In this document: piece by piece, positions 56,789 through 64,000 of the stretch
Numbering within the stretch: the stretch's first letter is position 1
Layout: every line of letters begins with the position of its first letter
Assembly: GCF_014204975.1 (NCBI RefSeq)
Contig: NZ_JACHMM010000001.1
Location: 5,518,037 to 5,582,036 of the forward strand
Direction: 5' to 3'
Source of the DNA: Jiangella mangrovi
GTDB lineage: Bacteria; Actinomycetota; Actinomycetes; Jiangellales; Jiangellaceae
Length of the DNA stretch: 64,000 nucleotides
Translations under genes and position numbers: made by a program
Notes under the pieces: generated by a model
Database searches by the model: none
What the model saw: only the letters and a program-made list of their open reading frames with translations
What the model was told of the DNA's origin: nothing

Positions 56789-58200
56789 TCGGCGACCAGG
56801 GGTTGTCCGAGGCGGTGGCGCTGCTGCCCGAGTGGCTGCGCCACCAGCACTGGTTCACCGGCGCGCGCACCGGCACGCTCGACGTCCGGCCGGTGGCGGC
56901 GACGCTGCTGCACGACGCCGAGCCACGGGTGTGGCACCTGCTGGCCGAGGTCACGCACGACGACGGAGCCGATGTCTACCAGGTGCCGCTGTCGATCCAC
57001 GCCGAGCGCTCCGACCGGCTCGACCACGTGCACCTGGGGCGCACCGCCGAGGGCCACGTGTACGACGCGTTGCACGACAAGGAGGCGACGGCCGCCCTGC
57101 TGGCGCACTTCGCCGACGACGCCCCGGCGCTCGACGGCCTGCGCTTCCACGTGCGGCCCGACGTCAAGGTGCCGTTCGGCGACCAGTCGCTGGTGCTGCC
57201 CGGCGACCACCACAACACCAGCCTCGCCTACGGCGACGCCGCGCTGCTCAAGGTGTTCCGCCGCGTCTTCCCCGGCCTCAACCCCGACGTCGAGCTGCAC
57301 GAGGCGCTCAGCGACGCCGGCTGCACCCTGGTCGCCCCGTTGCTCGGCTGGATCGACGGCGACTGGACCGGCGACGACGACGGCGCCAGCCCGGCGGGCA
57401 GCCCGACCGGCAGTCTGGCGATGCTGCGCGGCTACCTCACCACGGCGTCCGACGGCTGGGCGCTGGCCACGGCGAGCGTGCGCGACCTCTACGCCGAGGG
57501 CGACCTGCACGCCGACGAGGTGGGCGGCGACTTCGCGGCCGAGGCGTACCGCCTGGGCATGGCGACGGCGCGCGTGCACGAGACGCTGGCCGAGGTGCTG
57601 CCTACCGGCACCATGTCGCCGTCGGACCTCCAGGGCCTCGCCGACGCCATGACGGGCCGGCTCGAGCGCGCCGTCTCGCTGGTGCCCGAGCTCGAGCCGT
57701 TCGCCGCCGGCCTGCGCGCGCACTACGACGTCCTGCGCACGCGCACCGAGCCGGTCCCCGTCCAGCGCATCCACGGCAGTTACCACCTCGGACAGGTGCT
57801 GCGCACGGTCCTGGGCTGGAAGCTGGTCGACTTCGAGGGCGAGCTGATGGCGCCGGTCGCGGAGCGGCGGGCCATGCACTCGCCGCTGCGCGACATCGCC
57901 CAGATGCTGCGCTCGTTCGACTACGCCGCGCTGCACCTCGTCGTCAGCGACCACCCGCCCGAGGACCCCGCGCACGAGCAGGTCCTCTACCGCGCGCAGG
58001 AGTGGACCGAGCGCAACAGCGAGGCGTTCTGCAACGGCTACGCGTCGGCGGCGCAGCTCGACCCTCGCGGCGACCTCGAGCTGCTGGCGGCCTATGAGAC
58101 CGACACCGCCGTCTACGAGGTCGTCTTCGAGGCGCGCCGCCGGCCCAGCTGGCTGCCCATCCCGCTCGCGGCCGTGGAGCGTCTCGCGCAGACCTCCTGA
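56785..58200 (+). CDS. mak: Maltokinase Mak (Pep2)
   Basis: 471 residues. Phosphorylates maltose to maltose 1-phosphate with [17 protein letters not shown] and [20 protein letters not shown] mark the N-terminal cap of maltokinases. [12 protein letters not shown] and [20 protein letters not shown] contain the ATP site. [12 protein letters not shown] (catalytic Asp replaced by the family's HGSYH form) and LVDFEGEL (metal-binding Asp) follow. GTG 56785 has GGAGGAG upstream. Downstream genes break the usual link to glgB. Confidence 0.93.
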
Positions 58201-58246
58201 CCACCCGGTACGCTCTTCCCGGGCACCTGACACCTGAGGAGCGTGG

Positions 58247-60286
58247 ATGACCGAGTACGTGTCGGTGAACCCGGAACGACTGCGCGACCTGGCCCGGAAG
58301 CTGCAGGCAGCGGCCACCACTGTCCGCGAGAAGACCCCCACCATCGTCAACGGCCTCGACGGCTGGGACGCCACGTTCAGCGGCGCGAAGCTCACCGCGC
58401 TGGCCGACTGGCTCGACGACCAGTGGGGCCCCATGTTCGACCGCGCAGACCTCGCCGCCACCGCCGCCAATCAGCCGGCGTTCCGGCCGACGGGCAGTGA
58501 CTCGACCATGTTCGCCGTGCCGTTCGAGGTCACTGACCAGGACATGGCGCGCGAGGGCGCGCGCGACGCCGCCGACCTCACCGCCATGATGAACAGCGAC
58601 GACCCCGCCCAGCGCGACGAGGCCCAGCGCGAGGCCGCCGAGGCCATGGAGGCCCACGCCGACGACCCCGCCTACCTGCAGGCGTTCTTCAACGCCGGCG
58701 GCGCCCAGGTCATCACCACCATGAACCGGCAGATCGTCGAGCAGGGCGTGCCGCCGTCGGACCAGAACCAGAACCGCCTGCGCCTGTTCAGCACCGGTGT
58801 CGCGGCGGTCAGCCGGTTCAGCGAGGGCGGTCAGGTCGCCCTGGTCGACGGCGCGCTCGACCCGCTGAGCTCGGTCGACAACACGCTGCAGAACGGCATC
58901 ATGATGATGTACGGGCCGGGCGGCGACCAGTACGGTTCCACCTTCCTGCGCACCGTCGCCGACAACGCGCTGCAGTGGCGCGAGGACAACGACCCGCCCC
59001 GGCCCGGCTACAGCCCAGGCGGGGTGGCGGGCACCAGTTACGTCCCCGGCGGCTATGTGCAGCCCGACAACGCCTGGTGGGAGAAGCTCGGCATCAACGT
59101 CAGCTACATCTCTGCCGACGCCGACGAGGCCAGCCGCGGCATCGAGCTCATGCAGCAGTTCGACCCGGTCAACTCCATCCTCAACCGGACCGGGCAGAAC
59201 CCCGAGGCCAGCCGGCTGCTGCTCACGGGGTCCGACGGCCTCGAGAACGCGCAGCGGCTGGTCGACTACGACTGGCAGACCCCGGGGCCGGGCGGCCACG
59301 ACGACAGCGGCCCGGCGGCCAGCGTGCTCATCGCCGGCACCCAGGACCGCGGGCCCGAGCAGGGCGAGCAGTCCGCGCAGGCGGCGGCCAACGTCTTCCA
59401 GGCCGGCTACGACTTCACCCAGCGCGAGCGCAACGACTACCAGAAGGAGCAGTGGCCCGAGATGCCGCCGTCGCTGGCACGAGCGATGGCAGTGGTCGGC
59501 TCCACCTACGCCCCCGACATGGCCGCCTCGACCGGCCAGCCCGACGCCGACATCAACGAGGTCGTTCGTGACGGCAACGGCTTCTACGTCTCTACCAACA
59601 CCGTCGTCATGAACGGATTCCTCAAGTCGTTCATGACCGACCCGGAGGCCGCCGGCGCGTTCCGCGGCGCCGTCCAGGGGCAGCTGCAGGCCTCCGCCGA
59701 GATCCTCTCGCGCCACCCCGACAGCAACCCCGACCTGCTGCGCCAATACGGCTTCCTCAACGGCATGACGTCCATCGTCTTCGCCGACCAGGAGTTCACC
59801 GAGGCCGAGGCGCGCGACGCGGCGAACAAGCAGAACCAGATCTACTTCGATGTCACCAAGGACATCCTCGAGGCCATCCCCATTGCCGGCGAGGGCGCCG
59901 ATGCCGCCTTCGAGGCGGCCAGTTTCCTCCGCGACCTCGCCACGGCGGTGGGCGGCTCGCAGAAGGAGAACCTCTTCCCCACCGACGCCGCCCAACAGGT
60001 CGAGAGCGACGTCCAGTACGAGATGACCACCGACATCGCCGACATGCGCACCTACGTCGCCCAGGGCTACGTGAACTCCGGCGCCTATCCGCTGCCGCCC
60101 GATGCGCCGTTCGTGCACGACGGTGTCATCTCGCCGCGCAACGACGCCGAGCAGGCCGCGTTCGACCGGTGGTGGAGCCAACTGCCGGCCGACCAGGCAC
60201 AGATCGCCAATGGGGCGCCCGACGGCTTCCGCGACGCCACCGGTGTCTTCGCCCCCAATGACGACCGCTTCACCGAGCCGAAGTAG
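58247..60286 (+). CDS. Large WXG100-like helical protein, likely type VII secretion substrate
   Basis: 679 residues, not matched to a named family. The N-terminal about 70 residues (VNPERLRDLARKLQAAATTV, LADWLDDQWGPMF) look like a WXG100-type helical hairpin. The remainder is mainly helical and rich in Asp, Ala and Gln, with NRTGQNPEASRLLLTGSDG and a late segment (YFDVTKDILEAIPIAGEGAD) like those before toxin or carrier domains of actinobacterial effectors. No catalytic motif recognised. RBS GAGGAGCG. Its stop overlaps the ribosome-binding site of the WXG100 gene. Confidence 0.6.
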   Translation: MTEYVSVNPERLRDLARKLQAAATTVREKTPTIVNGLDGWDATFSGAKLTALADWLDDQWGPMFDRADLAATAANQPAFRPTGSDSTMFAVPFEVTDQDMAREGARDAADLTAMMNSDDPAQRDEAQREAAEAMEAHADDPAYLQAFFNAGGAQVITTMNRQIVEQGVPPSDQNQNRLRLFSTGVAAVSRFSEGGQVALVDGALDPLSSVDNTLQNGIMMMYGPGGDQYGSTFLRTVADNALQWREDNDPPRPGYSPGGVAGTSYVPGGYVQPDNAWWEKLGINVSYISADADEASRGIELMQQFDPVNSILNRTGQNPEASRLLLTGSDGLENAQRLVDYDWQTPGPGGHDDSGPAASVLIAGTQDRGPEQGEQSAQAAANVFQAGYDFTQRERNDYQKEQWPEMPPSLARAMAVVGSTYAPDMAASTGQPDADINEVVRDGNGFYVSTNTVVMNGFLKSFMTDPEAAGAFRGAVQGQLQASAEILSRHPDSNPDLLRQYGFLNGMTSIVFADQEFTEAEARDAANKQNQIYFDVTKDILEAIPIAGEGADAAFEAASFLRDLATAVGGSQKENLFPTDAAQQVESDVQYEMTTDIADMRTYVAQGYVNSGAYPLPPDAPFVHDGVISPRNDAEQAAFDRWWSQLPADQAQIANGAPDGFRDATGVFAPNDDRFTEPK

Positions 60287-60295
60287 GAGCCGGTC

Positions 60296-60568
60296 ATGGC
60301 CATTCCCTACGTTCAAGAGTGCAACGAGGCGATGAGCATCGTCAGCGGTGCCGCCACCGACATCGAGGAGGCCATCCAGGCCATCCGCGACCTCGTCGGC
60401 GACCAGACGTGGACCGGCTCCAAGGCCGACGACTGGGAGACCGACTTCAACGGGTTCGCCACCGACGCGACCAACAGCCTCGGCACCCCGCTCGACGAGG
60501 CCATGCGGACGGCCCGCTCCAACGCCGCCCGCTGGCAGGCCGAGAGCGCGAGCCCCGGCCCGAACTGA
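60296..60568 (+). CDS. WXG100-family small protein
   Basis: 90 residues with a central W39-T-G41 turn between two amphipathic helices (ECNEAMSIVSGAATDIEEAI and EAMRTARSNAARWQ), the ESAT-6-like layout. AGGAG overlaps the stop of the large partner. WXG100 proteins dimerise and are exported by type VII systems, but no EccC or other ESX gene is present, so export would rely on components elsewhere. Inserted between mak and glgB. Confidence 0.75.
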   Translation: MAIPYVQECNEAMSIVSGAATDIEEAIQAIRDLVGDQTWTGSKADDWETDFNGFATDATNSLGTPLDEAMRTARSNAARWQAESASPGPN

Positions 60569-60593
60569 CGGGCCGGGTGACGGGCGCCTGGCA

Positions 60594-60998
60594 TCACGCC
60601 GGGTGGAGCAGTACCTCGACGTCCGAAGGAGCCGTGTCGGCGATCTTGCGGTCCCGGGTCAACAGCGGCACATCGAGCGCCTGCGCGAGGGCCACGTAGG
60701 CGCCGTCATAGGCATTGAAGTTGTGCCTCGACTGCCAAACCCGAGCGGCCATCGTCTCCACCGCGTACCGCGTGATCGGCAGGTCGACGAAGTCCTCGAG
60801 TGCGCGGCGCGCACGGGTCTCGGTGAGCTTGCCGCCGATGGTCAGGCCCCGAATCCCGTTGAGCACCTCGACTCCGACATGGGCAGGAGCGTGCAGCTTC
60901 CGCTCCGAGGCGAGTCTCTGCCGGAGCAGTTCATCGCCCGGGTCTTCGGCCAGCGCCCTGATCAGGACCGACGCATCGACGACGACGCCGGCCGTCAC
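60594..60998 (-). CDS. PIN-domain ribonuclease (VapC-like toxin)
   Basis: 134 residues. Acidic active-site residues D8 (VVVDASVLI), E44 (VGVEVLNGI), D98 (YDGAYVALA) and D116 (LLTRDRKIA) are all in place. A nuclease of the VapC type cleaving RNA. GTG 60998 overlaps the TGA of a 19-codon remnant that could be the end of an antitoxin. No complete antitoxin gene precedes it. Confidence 0.88.
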   Translation of the reverse strand: MTAGVVVDASVLIRALAEDPGDELLRQRLASERKLHAPAHVGVEVLNGIRGLTIGGKLTETRARRALEDFVDLPITRYAVETMAARVWQSRHNFNAYDGAYVALAQALDVPLLTRDRKIADTAPSDVEVLLHPA

Positions 60999-61054
60999 CG
61001 CCGGCCCTCGTGGATCGCCGACACGATCTCATCATCGGTCAGCGACACCGGCAC
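60995..61054 (-). pseudogene. Possible remnant of a VapB-type antitoxin
   Basis: A short frame, reading VPVSLTDDEIVSAIHEGRR, ends in a TGA overlapping the PIN start (GTGA), the usual arrangement of vapBC. An in-frame stop, that of the lipoprotein gene, lies 9 codons upstream of GTG 61054, so nothing longer is possible. It may be a truncated antitoxin or chance. Confidence 0.35.
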
Positions 61055-61081
61055 TTTGCGACATTCGGTCGCAGAGTGCGT

Positions 61082-62110
61082 TCAGCCGGCGGCGGGAAGC
61101 GGGAGCTGCAGCAGGCTGCTGCAGCTGTCGTCGGCCACGATCAGCCGGTCCTGCCAGACGACGAGCGCCGCCACGAAGCCCAGGTGCGCCTCGAGGGCGG
61201 GCTGGTCGGCGTTGTCGCAGTCGGGGTCGTCGCCGTCGGGCGCCACGCCGGCGGCGAGCAGGTCGACGCCGTCGGCCGTGACGTGCAGCAGGCCGCCGCC
61301 GCGCGACCCGGGGATGCCGGTGCCGACGAACAGCCCGTCGCCGCCGTCGCCGGTGACGGCCGTGACGGACTGCCCGGAGAGCTCCGCGGGGATCGACCAC
61401 GGGGTGCGGGCGGTTTCCTGCAGCGACTCGTCGAGCAGCACCAGCTCGGCCGGGGTGAGGACGGCGACCCCGGAGGCGGTGCGGGCGCTGGCGATGATGC
61501 CCTCGACCGGGGGCGTCAGCTGCTCCACGCCGGTGGGGTCGTCGGCGTCGCCGTCGACCCGCCACCAGGTGCCGGCCCACTGGACGTGGATGCCGTCGGG
61601 CAGCTCGAGCAGGGCCGACACGGGCACGTTCTCGACCTGGTCGGTCAGCGTGGCGACCTCGGTGAACTCGCCGTCGTCGAGGCTGATCGTGCCCAGCCTG
61701 GCCTCCGCGTTGTCGTCGGCCAGCGCCAGCAGGTGCTCGTCGCCGGCCAGCACGGTGACCGGCACGTGCCACGGGTCCTGGTCGTCGTCGGTCAGGGGCC
61801 GGGCGAGGCCGTCCGGGGCGAGGTCGAACAGGCCGCGCCCCCACTGGCTGCCGACGAGGTCGCCGTCGCGGCCCTCGGTGAGGAACACCGGCAACCGGAG
61901 CGGGGTGCCGGGCACCGCCTGCGCCTGCGTCAGCGACTCGCCGCTGCCGTCGCCCATGATGCGGCTCAGCCGGCCCTCGGCGGCGGCGGGCAGGCTGGAC
62001 GGCGTCGGGCTCGGTTCGTCGCCGGGGTCGTCGCCACCACCGTCGCACCCGGCCGCCGTCGCCGCCAACAGGATCGCGGCCAGGACCGCCGTCACTCGCA
62101 CAGGACGCAC
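61082..62110 (-). CDS. Lipoprotein, probable beta-propeller
   Basis: 342 residues. Signal peptide with lipobox TAAGCDGG (Cys about 22). A Pro/Asp/Ser linker precedes repeated beta-rich segments (GDLVGSQWGRGLFDLAPDG, EHLLALADDNAEARLGTISL, DGLFVGTGIPGSRGG, LHVTADGVDLLA), suggesting a propeller. Not assigned to a family. GTG 62110 is chosen because TACGGT eight bases upstream suits a leaderless start; GTG 62101 and 62095 are alternatives. Divergent from glgB. Confidence 0.7.
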   Translation of the reverse strand: MRPVRVTAVLAAILLAATAAGCDGGGDDPGDEPSPTPSSLPAAAEGRLSRIMGDGSGESLTQAQAVPGTPLRLPVFLTEGRDGDLVGSQWGRGLFDLAPDGLARPLTDDDQDPWHVPVTVLAGDEHLLALADDNAEARLGTISLDDGEFTEVATLTDQVENVPVSALLELPDGIHVQWAGTWWRVDGDADDPTGVEQLTPPVEGIIASARTASGVAVLTPAELVLLDESLQETARTPWSIPAELSGQSVTAVTGDGGDGLFVGTGIPGSRGGGLLHVTADGVDLLAAGVAPDGDDPDCDNADQPALEAHLGFVAALVVWQDRLIVADDSCSSLLQLPLPAAG

Positions 62111-62173
62111 GAGACCCAACCGTACCCGTGCGACCGCACCGAGCCGGGCAGCGCGGCCCGATAGGCTCGACGG

Positions 62174-64000
62174 ATGATCGACGCGCAGCGACTCCTGGGT
62201 GAGGTCGACCTCCACCTCATCGGCGAGGGCCGGCACGAGCGGCTCTGGGAGGTGCTGGGGGCGCGGGTCACGACCATCGACGACGTCGAGGGCACCGCGT
62301 TCACCGTCTGGGCGCCCAACGCCCGGCTGGTGCAGGTGGCGGGCGAGTTCAACGGCTGGGACGGCGGCCGGCACGCCATGACGCCGGTGGGAGGCGGCGT
62401 GTGGGGGCTGTTCGTCCCGGGCATCGGCGACGGCGCGCTGTACAAGTACAAGGTCCACGGCGCCGACGGCCACTGGCGCGACAAGGCCGACCCCATGGCG
62501 CTGCGCACCGAGGTCCCGCCCGCCCAGGCGTCCATCGTCCACCGCTCGGGCTACGAGTGGAACGACGAGGTCTGGCTGGCACAACGTCCCAGCTCGGCGC
62601 ACGCGCACCCGATGTCGGTGTACGAGGTGCACCTGGGGTCGTGGCGGCGCGGACGGTCCTACCGCGAGCTCGCCGCCGAGCTGGCCGCGTACGTCACCGA
62701 GCTGGGCTTCACGCACGTCGAGCTGCTCCCCGTCGCCGAGCACCCGTTCGGCGGGTCGTGGGGCTACCAGGTGACGTCCTACTACGCGCCGACGTCGCGG
62801 TTCGGCCACCCCGACGACTTCAAGTACCTGGTCGACACCTTGCACCAGGCCGGCATCGGCGTGCTGCTCGACTGGGTGCCGGCGCACTTTCCGCGCGACG
62901 ACTGGGCACTGGCCCGCTTCGACGGCACGCCGCTCTACGAGCACGCCGACCCGCGCCGCGGCGAGCACCCCGACTGGGGCACCTACGTCTTCGACTACGG
63001 CCGGCCCGAGGTGCGCAACTTCCTGGTGGCCAACGCGCTGTACTGGCTGACGGAGTACCACATCGACGGTCTGCGGGTCGACGCCGTCGCCTCCCTGCTC
63101 TACCTCGACTACTCGCGGCCCGAGGGCGCCTGGCTGCCCAACTCGCACGGCGGCCGCGAGAACCTCGACGCCATCGCGTTCCTGCAGGAGACCAACGCGA
63201 CGGCGTACCGCTCGGTGCCGGGCATCGTCACCGTCGCCGAAGAGTCCACCGCCTGGCCGGGCGTCACCCGTCCCACCCACCTCGGCGGCCTCGGGTTCGG
63301 GCTGAAGTGGAACATGGGCTGGATGCACGACTCGCTGGCCTACCTGTCGCGCGACCCGATTCACCGCCAGTACCACCACCATCAGATGACGTTCTCGATG
63401 ATGTACGCGTTCAGCGAGAACTTCATCCTCCCCCTCTCCCACGACGAGGTCGTGCACGGCAAGGGGTCGCTGCTCGGCAAGATGCCCGGCGACCGCTGGC
63501 AGCAACTGGCCACCCTGCGCGCGTTCTACGCCTTCATGTGGGCGCACCCGGGCAAGCAGCTGCTCTTCATGGGCTGCGAGTTCGGCCAGGAGTCCGAGTG
63601 GGCCGAGTCGCACGAGATCGAGTGGTGGCTGCTCGACCGACCGGCGCACGCGGGCCTGCAACGGCTGGTCACCGACTTGAACGGTATGTACCGGGTCGCG
63701 CCGGAGCTCTGGGCACTCGACAACGACCCGGCCGGCTTCGAGTGGATCGACGCCAACGACGCCCCCGGCAACGTGTTCTCGTTCCTGCGCCACGGCCCCG
63801 ACGGCGAGCTGCTGGTCTGCGTGGCGAACTTCTCGGCGCTGCCGCACGAGGGCTACCGGGTCGGACTGCCGCACGCCGGCCCGTGGCAGGAGGTCCTGAA
63901 CACCGACGCGGAGCTGTACGGGGGTTCCGGGGTCGGCAACCTCGGCGAGGTCACCGCCGTCGAGCAGCCCTGGCACGGCCGGCCCGCGTCGGCCGAGCTG
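62174..64000 (+). CDS. glgB: 1,4-alpha-glucan branching enzyme GlgB, 3' end cut by the window
   Basis: 609 residues seen, the frame running off the end. CBM48 domain at about 25-125 ([20 protein letters not shown]). GH13 barrel with [30 protein letters not shown] (nucleophile D303), TVAEEST (E356) and [13 protein letters not shown] (D424). It makes alpha-1,6 branches. The N-terminal extra module of long GlgB proteins is missing. Only a few residues should be lost beyond 64000. ATG 62174. Confidence 0.96.
   Translation, partial: MIDAQRLLGEVDLHLIGEGRHERLWEVLGARVTTIDDVEGTAFTVWAPNARLVQVAGEFNGWDGGRHAMTPVGGGVWGLFVPGIGDGALYKYKVHGADGHWRDKADPMALRTEVPPAQASIVHRSGYEWNDEVWLAQRPSSAHAHPMSVYEVHLGSWRRGRSYRELAAELAAYVTELGFTHVELLPVAEHPFGGSWGYQVTSYYAPTSRFGHPDDFKYLVDTLHQAGIGVLLDWVPAHFPRDDWALARFDGTPLYEHADPRRGEHPDWGTYVFDYGRPEVRNFLVANALYWLTEYHIDGLRVDAVASLLYLDYSRPEGAWLPNSHGGRENLDAIAFLQETNATAYRSVPGIVTVAEESTAWPGVTRPTHLGGLGFGLKWNMGWMHDSLAYLSRDPIHRQYHHHQMTFSMMYAFSENFILPLSHDEVVHGKGSLLGKMPGDRWQQLATLRAFYAFMWAHPGKQLLFMGCEFGQESEWAESHEIEWWLLDRPAHAGLQRLVTDLNGMYRVAPELWALDNDPAGFEWIDANDAPGNVFSFLRHGPDGELLVCVANFSALPHEGYRVGLPHAGPWQEVLNTDAELYGGSGVGNLGEVTAVEQPWHGRPASAEL

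Overview
This 64-kb window comes from a very GC-rich actinobacterium. The evidence is strong third-position GC bias, many GTG starts and apparently leaderless genes, GAF-ANTAR regulators, a WXG100 protein, a CUT1 sugar transporter without its own ATPase, and trehalose/maltokinase glycogen genes. A Jiangella-like or Nocardioides-like genus is possible, but that is a guess. There are no rRNA genes, complete tRNA genes, CRISPR arrays or recognisable transposases.

Layout, left to right. (1) 0-11.5 kb: a cut-off PadR regulator, a solute-binding lipoprotein, a NarL-type response regulator, an ACT-domain protein, a hairpin-rich gap, recQ with a phosphoribosyltransferase-like tail, a secreted ThuA/sugar-dehydrogenase fusion, a P-loop NTPase and a 38-residue basic peptide gene. 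(2) 11.6-32.4 kb: a conserved backbone in the order ligA, MetE-like, mnmA, cysteine desulfurase, etfA, etfB, glycosyltransferase. It matches the gene order I remember around Rv3014c-Rv3032 of Mycobacterium tuberculosis. It is broken by an AbiEi-like/DUF3800-like pair and by a 10-kb accessory block: LysR, beta-lactamase-fold protein, sugar ABC transporter, two GAF-ANTAR proteins, VIT1-like protein, TetR with a hydrolase, and a cysteine-free ArsC-like protein. (3) 32.4-42.3 kb: an AbiEi/DUF559-type gene in a hairpin-bounded cassette, two tandem DUF5819-HTTM membrane-protein pairs, and two LPDTG cell-wall proteins with long Thr-Glu-Val-Asp-Gly tracts. (4) 42.4-64 kb: small enzymes, then glycogen metabolism: glgX, glgP, treS-mak and glgB (cut by the window end). 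This block is interrupted by a second hairpin-bounded AbiEi/DUF559-type cassette, an LVIVD/DUF305 divergent pair, and a WXG100 pair with a PIN toxin.

How the genes work together. TreS and Mak convert trehalose to maltose 1-phosphate. GlgB branches glucan, GlgP and GlgX break it down. The usual polymerase GlgE is not in this window. EtfA and EtfB form one electron carrier. The cysteine desulfurase supplies sulfur to MnmA for tRNA thiolation.

The most unusual feature is a pair of about 1.1-1.2-kb cassettes, at 32438-33537 and 48351-49588. Each has one gene with an AbiEi-type N-terminus and a DUF559-like nuclease-type C-terminus. Each gene is bracketed by two copies of a roughly 48-nt hairpin with about 19-bp arms and a 10-nt loop, arranged as terminal inverted repeats, and each has a TTRTCCACAGG motif directly inside the hairpin on the promoter side. 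The hairpin sequences differ between the two cassettes, but the architecture is the same. In the first cassette the hairpins also encode the last residues and stop codons of two proteins.
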